Below, one piece after another: positions 58,839-64,000 of a DNA stretch of 64,000 nt. Each line of letters opens with the position of its first letter. The stretch's first letter is position 1. Source of the stretch: Betaproteobacteria bacterium (GTDB lineage Bacteria > Pseudomonadota > Gammaproteobacteria > Burkholderiales > Casimicrobiaceae); NCBI GenBank assembly GCA_016861105.1, contig BOKS01000006.1, forward strand, positions 62,001 to 126,000, given 5' to 3'. A program made the translations under genes and the position numbers. Under the pieces are notes generated by a model. That model was not told where the DNA came from, did not search any database, and saw only the letters and a list, made by a program, of their open reading frames with translations.

Positions 58839-60161
58839 TCATCGCCGCCCGATCGCGAAGTACTCGAGTCCCGCGGCCCTGACCACTGCCGGGTCGTAGA
58901 GGTTGCGCCCGTCGAAGATCGTGCGCGTGGCGAGCGCCTCGCGCAGCGCCGCGAAGTCGGGGCTGCGGAACTCCTTCCACTCGGTCACGATGACGAGCGC
59001 GTCGGCGCCCTCCACCGCCGCCATCGGCGACGACGCGTAGCGCAGCCACGGCGCCGCGCCGAACACGCGGCGCGCCTCGTCCATCGCCACCGGATCGTAG
59101 GCGACGACGCTCGCGCCGCGCCCGGCGAGCGCCGGCAGGATCGCGCGCGACGGCGCCTCGCGCATGTCGTCCGTGTTCGGCTTGAAGGCAAGGCCCCAGA
59201 CGGCGAAGCGGCGGCCGTCGAGGCGCTCGCCGAGGCGCGCGACGATCTTGTCGACCAGCACGCGCTTCTGGCGCTCGTTGACGTGCTCGACGGCGGCGAG
59301 CAGCTCGAGCGGCGCCCCCTGCTGGCGGGCGGTGAACTGCAGCGCCTTCACGTCCTTCGGAAAGCAGCTGCCGCCGTAGCCCACGCCGGGGTAGAGGAAC
59401 TGCCAGCCGATGCGCGGGTCGCTGCCGATGCCCTGGCGGACGCTCTCGATGTCGCAGCCGAGCCGGTCGGCGAGGTTGGCGAGCTCGTTCATGAAGGAGA
59501 TCCGCGTCGCCAGCATCGCGTTGGCCGCGTACTTGGTCAACTCGGCCGAACGGACGTCCATCACGAGCAGCCGCTCGTGGCTGCGCATGAACGGGGCGTA
59601 CACCTCGCGCAGGGCGGCGATCGCGCGCTCGTCGTCGGCGCCCACGACGATGCGGTCGGGGCGCATGAAGTCCTCGACCGCCGCGCCCTCCTTCAGGAAT
59701 TCCGGGTTGCTCGCGACGGCGAACGGGAGGTCGACTCCGCGCGCGCGCAGCGCGTCGGCGATCGCCCCGCGCACGCGGTCCGCCGTGCCGACCGGCACGG
59801 TGGACTTGTCGACCACGACCTTCCAGCCGGTCATGCGCTGCCCGATGTTGCGCGCGGCCTCCAGCACGTACTGCATGTCGGCCGAGCCGTCCTCGTCGGG
59901 CGGCGTGCCGACGGCGATGAACTGCAGTACGCCGTGCTCGACCGCCTCGTCGACGCTCGTCGTGAAGGCGAGCCGGCCGGCGGCGACGTTGCGCTGGATC
60001 ATCGGCTCGAGTCCCGGCTCGTGGATCGGCACGCCGCCGGCCCGCAGCACGTCGATGCGGCGCGGGTCGACGTCGAGGCACAGCACGTCGTTGCCCATGT
60101 CCGCGAAGCAGGTGCCGGTCACCAGGCCGACGTAGCCGGCGCCGATCATCGTGATCTTCAT
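58839..60161 (-). CDS. ugd: UDP-glucose 6-dehydrogenase
   Basis: It oxidises UDP-glucose to UDP-glucuronate, a precursor for LPS sugars and exopolysaccharide. The 440-residue protein begins [20 protein letters not shown] (NAD-binding), with [55 protein letters not shown], and the catalytic Cys in [16 protein letters not shown]. The length is typical. Its ATG overlaps the pyrF stop (ATGA), so it is coupled to pyrF; hldA follows after 64 bases. Confidence 0.97.
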   Translation of the reverse strand: MKITMIGAGYVGLVTGTCFADMGNDVLCLDVDPRRIDVLRAGGVPIHEPGLEPMIQRNVAAGRLAFTTSVDEAVEHGVLQFIAVGTPPDEDGSADMQYVLEAARNIGQRMTGWKVVVDKSTVPVGTADRVRGAIADALRARGVDLPFAVASNPEFLKEGAAVEDFMRPDRIVVGADDERAIAALREVYAPFMRSHERLLVMDVRSAELTKYAANAMLATRISFMNELANLADRLGCDIESVRQGIGSDPRIGWQFLYPGVGYGGSCFPKDVKALQFTARQQGAPLELLAAVEHVNERQKRVLVDKIVARLGERLDGRRFAVWGLAFKPNTDDMREAPSRAILPALAGRGASVVAYDPVAMDEARRVFGAAPWLRYASSPMAAVEGADALVIVTEWKEFRSPDFAALREALATRTIFDGRNLYDPAVVRAAGLEYFAIGRR

Positions 60162-60901
60162 GCGGTGGTTCCGAGAGTGGCGAGGATCGCGTCGAGCGCG
60201 GCCGCCGGGTCGGGCGCCGCGGTGATCGGCCGGCCGACGACCAGCCAGTCGGCGCCCGCGGCGAGCGCGGCCTGCGGCGTCGCGACGCGGGCCTGGTCCT
60301 GCGCGGCGCTGCCGGGCGGGCGGATGCCCGGCGTCACGAGCTGGAACGACGGGCCGCACGCCGCGCGCAGCGCCGCGGCCTCGAGCGCCGAGCAGACCAC
60401 GCCGTCGAGCCCCGCGCCCTGCGCGAGCCGCGCGAGCCGCAGCGCCTGCGCCGCGGCGGGACCCTGCACGCCGATCGCCGCGAGCTCGTCGTCGCCCAGG
60501 CTGGTGAGCACGGTCACGGCGACGAGCAGCGGCTTCGCCGTTCCCGCGGCGGCGGCCGCGTCGTCGACGGCGCGCCGCGCGGCGGCCATCATCGCCGCGC
60601 CGCCGCTGGCGTGCACGTTCAGCATCCACGCGCCGAGGCGCGTGGCCGCCGCGCACGCCTGCGCGCAGGTGTTCGGGATGTCGTGGAACTTGAGGTCGAG
60701 GAACACGCGGAAGCCGCGGGCGACCAGCGCGCGCACGAGCCCGGGGCCGGCGGCCGTGAACAGCTCCTTGCCGACCTTGACCGCGCAGCGCGACGGGTCC
60801 AGGCGGCCGGCGAGGCGCAGCGCCGGCGCCTCGTCGGGCGCATCGAGGGCGACGATGACCGGCGAGGTGGTGCGCTCCGGGCGCGCTTCGGTGGTGGGCA
60901 T
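60158..60901 (-). CDS. pyrF: Orotidine-5'-phosphate decarboxylase
   Basis: It catalyses the last step of UMP synthesis. The 247-residue protein has the substrate-binding [20 protein letters not shown] at the start, [12 protein letters not shown], and the catalytic [10 protein letters not shown] (Asp-x-Lys-x-x-Asp) at about 69-78; [20 protein letters not shown] and [11 protein letters not shown] complete the barrel. The subgroup is the common proteobacterial type. It lies between lapB and ugd and is coupled to both sides by short spacing. Confidence 0.97.
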   Translation of the reverse strand: MPTTEARPERTTSPVIVALDAPDEAPALRLAGRLDPSRCAVKVGKELFTAAGPGLVRALVARGFRVFLDLKFHDIPNTCAQACAAATRLGAWMLNVHASGGAAMMAAARRAVDDAAAAAGTAKPLLVAVTVLTSLGDDELAAIGVQGPAAAQALRLARLAQGAGLDGVVCSALEAAALRAACGPSFQLVTPGIRPPGSAAQDQARVATPQAALAAGADWLVVGRPITAAPDPAAALDAILATLGTTA

Positions 60902-60911
60902 GGCGTCGTCG

Positions 60912-62090
60912 TCAGGCCTGGCCGTCGAGGGATTCCGTGCGCTTCGGCGAGTACGTCTCCCACTTCTGGCACCCGGGGCAGCGCCAGTAGTACTGGCGCG
61001 CGCGGAAGCCGCAGTGGTCGCAGCGGTACATGCCGAGGCGCTTGGTGTGCTGCGCCACGAGCCCCTTGACGAGCTCGAGGTCGTGGCGCCGCTCGCTGGG
61101 CGCTGCGGCGAGCTGCGCCTCCAGCAGCCGGTCGAGGCCGAGCAGCGTCGGGCTGCGCGCGAGCTCGCGCCGGATCAGGTCGGCGGCCGCCTCCGGGCCC
61201 TCGTGCGCGAGCACGAGGCCGAACAGCGCGTTCAGGATGTCGTGCGACGGCACGCTCGACTGCCACGCGCCGAGCACCCGGATGCCCTGCGCGGCATCCC
61301 CGAGCTTCGCGTACGCGCCCGCGACGCGCTCGGCCACCAGCGCGAGGAACGCGGCGTTCTGCGTCTCGACCCGCGCCCACGTCTCGACCGCCTCGCGCAG
61401 CCGTCCCTGCTGCGCGGCGAGGTCGCCGGCGAGCATCGTCGCGCGCGTGCAGCCGCGGTACTCCGCGCGGGCGAGATCGAGCTCGCGCTGCGTGGCCTCG
61501 ACGTCGGACCTGAGCAGCGCCGCCTGCGCGAGCTCGCAGTGGTAGTGGGCGATCTCGCGGTGGTGCGGCGTCTTGCTGACCGCCTCCATGCGGCGCGTGA
61601 CGGCGATGGCCTTCTGCCAGTCCTTCTCCGTCTCGTAGATCGACAGGAGGAAGCCCTGCGACGCGTGCTCGTAGGGGGTGCCGTCGAGCTTCACGAACAG
61701 GTCCTCGGCGCGGTCGAGGAGCCCGGCGCGGTGGAAGTCCTGCGCCAGCTCGAACGTCGCGGTCTCGCGCCGCTCGCGCGGCAGGTCCGGCCGGTCGAGC
61801 AGGTTCTGGTGCATGCGGATCGCGCGGTCGATCTCGCCCTGGCGGCGGAACAGGCTGCCCAGCGCGAAGTGCAGGTCGATCGTCTGCGGATCGACCTTCA
61901 CGACCTCGATGAACGACTCGATCGCCTTGTCCGGCTGCTCGTTCAGCAGGAAGTTGAGGCCGCGGAAGTACGACAGCGGCAGCGCCCGCGACTCGGTCAG
62001 CAGGTGCTTGATGTCGATGCGCGCGGCGATCCAGCCCAGCGCGAAGAACAGCACCGGGATCGGCAGCAGCCACCAGAACTCGAAGTCCAT
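60912..62090 (-). CDS. lapB: LPS assembly protein LapB (YciM)
   Basis: LapB is an inner-membrane TPR protein that, with FtsH, controls LpxC and coordinates LPS assembly. The 392-residue protein has one N-terminal helix ([20 protein letters not shown]), TPR repeats from about 40 to 330 ([40 protein letters not shown] and more) and a C-terminal rubredoxin-like metal site ([20 protein letters not shown]). These match E. coli LapB in length and layout. lapA lies 5 bases upstream, as usual. Confidence 0.96.
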   Translation of the reverse strand: MDFEFWWLLPIPVLFFALGWIAARIDIKHLLTESRALPLSYFRGLNFLLNEQPDKAIESFIEVVKVDPQTIDLHFALGSLFRRQGEIDRAIRMHQNLLDRPDLPRERRETATFELAQDFHRAGLLDRAEDLFVKLDGTPYEHASQGFLLSIYETEKDWQKAIAVTRRMEAVSKTPHHREIAHYHCELAQAALLRSDVEATQRELDLARAEYRGCTRATMLAGDLAAQQGRLREAVETWARVETQNAAFLALVAERVAGAYAKLGDAAQGIRVLGAWQSSVPSHDILNALFGLVLAHEGPEAAADLIRRELARSPTLLGLDRLLEAQLAAAPSERRHDLELVKGLVAQHTKRLGMYRCDHCGFRARQYYWRCPGCQKWETYSPKRTESLDGQA

Positions 62091-62095
62091 CGCGG

Positions 62096-62404
62096 CTACA
62101 CGGCGTCGATCGGGGGCTCGCGGTGCGCCGGCGCGGCGCCGTGCGCGCCCGGGCGGGCCGGCGCCGCGCGCCGCTCGCGGCGCAGGCGCGCGAGGTGCCG
62201 CCGCAGGCGCACGTTGCGCCACGCGCCGGCGGCCAGCCCCGCGCCGACGCCCGCGGCGAACGCGACGAAGACGACGAAGGCCAGCGGCGACTCGACCTGC
62301 GCGACGCGCATGAAGCGCAGCGTGACCGGATCCGTGTTCGACAGGGCGGCGAACAGCAGCAGGACGAAGACCGCCGCGGCGACGGCGAATCGCACGGCGG
62401 TCAT
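62096..62404 (-). CDS. lapA: LPS assembly protein LapA (DUF1049)
   Basis: LapA is a small inner-membrane protein encoded with LapB, contributing to LPS assembly control. The 102-residue protein has two hydrophobic segments, VRFAVAAAVFVLLLFAALSN and PLAFVVFVAFAAGVGAGLAA, and the Arg-rich cytoplasmic tail RNVRLRRHLARLRRERRAAP. The length and pattern fit DUF1049. It is on the same strand as ihfB and lapB, 33 and 5 bases away. Confidence 0.93.
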   Translation of the reverse strand: MTAVRFAVAAAVFVLLLFAALSNTDPVTLRFMRVAQVESPLAFVVFVAFAAGVGAGLAAGAWRNVRLRRHLARLRRERRAAPARPGAHGAAPAHREPPIDAV

Positions 62405-62437
62405 CGCTGGTCGTCCCCTCGGGGCGGGCGCCAGGCC

Positions 62438-62740
62438 CTACTCGCCGCCGCCGTCGGGCTTCTTGAAGTCGACGCGTTCGCGCAGCTCCTTGCCGGCCTT
62501 GAAGTGCGGGACGTGCTTCTCCGGCACGTGCACCTTCTCGCCCGACTTCGGATTGCGCCCGGTCCGCGGCGGGCGGTAGTTGAGGCCGAAGCTGCCGAAC
62601 CCGCGGATCTCGATGCGCTCGCCCTTCGCGAGGCTCTCGGCCATCGCGTCGAGGATCATCTTGACCGCGAGCTCGGCGTCCTTCGCGACGAGCTGGGGGA
62701 ACTGCGCCGCGAGGCGGTCGATCAGCTCCGACTTGGTCAT
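62438..62740 (-). CDS. ihfB: Integration host factor beta subunit
   Basis: IHF is a DNA-bending heterodimer that shapes chromosome and promoter structure. The 100-residue protein begins [15 protein letters not shown], and has the HU/IHF core [40 protein letters not shown] and [11 protein letters not shown]; the DNA-intercalating Pro lies in GRNP. I start at 62740 (family MTKSEL) rather than the upstream ATG. It follows rpsA directly in the standard proteobacterial order. Confidence 0.97.
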   Translation of the reverse strand: MTKSELIDRLAAQFPQLVAKDAELAVKMILDAMAESLAKGERIEIRGFGSFGLNYRPPRTGRNPKSGEKVHVPEKHVPHFKAGKELRERVDFKKPDGGGE

Positions 62741-62759
62741 CGCGCCGGGCATGGCGTGG

Positions 62760-64000
62760 CTAGCCGTTGCCCTTGTCGGACAGCTTGGCCTTCAGCAGCG
62801 CGCCGAGGTTCGTCGTGCCCGACGTGCCCGCCTGCTCCGCCTTCATGCTCTGCACGGCCTCGCTCTCCTCGGCGTGGTCCTTCGCCTTGATCGACAGGTT
62901 GATCGAGCGGTTCTTGCGGTCGATGTTGATGATCATCGCCGTGACCTTGTCGCCTTCCTTCAGGTGCTGGCGGATGTCCTCGACGCGGTCGCGCGCGACC
63001 TCGGAGGCGCGCAGGTAGCCCTCCACCTCCCCGCTGCCGGCGAGGTCGACGACCGCGCCCTTCGCGTCGAGGCTCTTCACCGTGCCGGTGACCACGCTGC
63101 CCTTGTCGTGCGTCGCGACGAAGTTGCTGAACGGGTCGCCCTCGAGCTGCTTGATGCCGAGCGAGATGCGCTCGCGCTCGACGTCGATCGCCAGCACGAC
63201 GGCCTCCACCTCCTGGCCCTTGCGGAAGTCGCGCACCGCGGCCTCGCCGGCGATCGTCCACGACAGGTCGGAGAGGTGCACGAGGCCGTCGATGCCGCCG
63301 GGCAGGCCGACGAACACGCCGAAGTCGGTGATCGACTTGATCGTGCCCTTCACGCGGTCGCCCTTCTTGTGGTTCATCGCGAACTCGTCCCACGGGTTCG
63401 GCATGCACTGCTTCATGCCGAGCGAGATCCGGCGGCGGTCCTCGTCGATCTCGAGGATCATCACCTCGACCTCGTCGCCCAGCTGCACGACCTTCGTGGG
63501 GTGGATGTTCTTGTTCGTCCAGTCCATCTCCGAGACGTGGACGAGGCCCTCGATGCCGGACTCGATCTCGACGAACGCGCCGTAGTCGGTGATGTTGGTG
63601 ACCTTGCCGAACAGGCGCGTGCCCGGCGGGTAGCGGCGCGACAGGCCGACCCACGGGTCCTCGCCCAGCTGCTTCAGCCCCAGCGAGACGCGGTTCTTCT
63701 CCTGGTCGAACTTGAGCACCTTCGCCGTCACCTCGTCGCCCACCGACAGCACCTCCGACGGGTGCTTGACGCGCCGCCAGGCGAGGTCGGTGATGTGCAG
63801 CAGCCCGTCGATGCCGCCCAGGTCGACGAACGCGCCGTAGTCGGTGATGTTCTTGACGATGCCCTTGATGACGGCGCCCTCCTGCAGCGTCGCCAGCAGC
63901 TTCTCGCGCTCCTCCCCGAGGCTCTCCTCGAGCACGGCACGGCGCGAGACGACGACGTTGTTGCGCTTGCGGTCGAGCTTGATGACCTTGAAGTCGAGCT
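62760..64000 (-). CDS. rpsA: 30S ribosomal protein S1 (5' part beyond window)
   Basis: S1 binds mRNA leader sequence and promotes translation initiation. The visible 413 residues cover four complete S1 (OB-fold) repeats (for example [80 protein letters not shown]) and a fifth-repeat remnant at the N-side ([20 protein letters not shown]). The first repeats lie beyond the right edge. Ending [14 protein letters not shown], it stops 19 bases before ihfB; this is the usual rpsA-ihfB order. Confidence 0.97.
   Translation of the reverse strand, partial: LDFKVIKLDRKRNNVVVSRRAVLEESLGEEREKLLATLQEGAVIKGIVKNITDYGAFVDLGGIDGLLHITDLAWRRVKHPSEVLSVGDEVTAKVLKFDQEKNRVSLGLKQLGEDPWVGLSRRYPPGTRLFGKVTNITDYGAFVEIESGIEGLVHVSEMDWTNKNIHPTKVVQLGDEVEVMILEIDEDRRRISLGMKQCMPNPWDEFAMNHKKGDRVKGTIKSITDFGVFVGLPGGIDGLVHLSDLSWTIAGEAAVRDFRKGQEVEAVVLAIDVERERISLGIKQLEGDPFSNFVATHDKGSVVTGTVKSLDAKGAVVDLAGSGEVEGYLRASEVARDRVEDIRQHLKEGDKVTAMIINIDRKNRSINLSIKAKDHAEESEAVQSMKAEQAGTSGTTNLGALLKAKLSDKGNG

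Noticed and set aside
1..64000. tRNA, rRNA, insertion sequence or prophage genes
   Set aside because: Looked for tRNA-like cloverleaf ends, transposase or integrase proteins; none were recognised.

Overview
The window is very GC-rich, gene-dense chromosomal DNA from a flagellated betaproteobacterium, most likely of the order Burkholderiales. Evidence for this is the FlhDC flagellar master regulator, Bug/TctC solute-binding proteins with a LysR partner, the gene order rpsA-ihfB-lapA-lapB-pyrF, and protein sequences of beta-proteobacterial type. No rRNA, tRNA, insertion sequence, integrase, phage gene or CRISPR array was recognised.

Region 1 (1-24.7 kb) is a large flagellar locus. It starts with the 5' half of fliC (minus strand), then flhDC, motAB, flhB-flhA-flhF-flhG-fliA, a second stator pair motCD, a divergent flgA / flgMN block, and flgBCDEFGHIJKL. 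Three good sigma28 (FliA) promoters can be read directly: before fliC, before flgMN, and inside the 3' end of flgJ driving flgKL. FlhG has lost its ATP-binding loop but keeps the N-terminal DQA-type motif. Two intergenic regions carry paired arrays of 7-bp repeats able to form G-quadruplexes on opposite strands, and flgH-flgI is separated by a long inverted repeat.

Region 2 (24.7-31.8 kb) is a signalling block joined to the flagellar genes: a GGDEF diguanylate cyclase 4 bases after flgL, a REC-PAS histidine kinase with a NarL-type response regulator, an EAL-HDOD protein and a REC-GGDEF-EAL protein whose GGDEF site is degenerate. It looks like a c-di-GMP control module for motility.

Region 3 (31.8-38.4 kb) holds a Nudix CoA pyrophosphatase, a CbiX-like chelatase, a SOUL haem-binding protein, a DUF1328 membrane peptide, and a redox cluster (fpr-fdxA-Cys4 protein, nnrS, hemerythrin-PAS sensor) that suggests nitric-oxide or redox stress. 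Two AT-rich dyads stand out in its promoter regions.

Region 4 (38.4-52.8 kb) is catabolic and accessory in character. One unit is a TctC binding protein plus FAD oxidoreductase with a divergent LysR. The main unit is a roughly 9.5-kb minus-strand operon: TctC, choline-sulfatase BetC, a complete sugar-type ABC importer, a second arylsulfatase and the formylglycine-generating enzyme that matures sulfatases. A divergent LacI-family regulator sits beside two LacI-type operators. This appears to be a self-contained system for importing and desulfating an organosulfate.

Region 5 (52.8-64 kb) contains a glutaredoxin-DsbD-like membrane protein, a TPR-GT41 O-GlcNAc-transferase-like protein, and a housekeeping and envelope operon read right to left: rpsA (cut by the window edge), ihfB, lapA, lapB, pyrF, ugd, hldA, radA.
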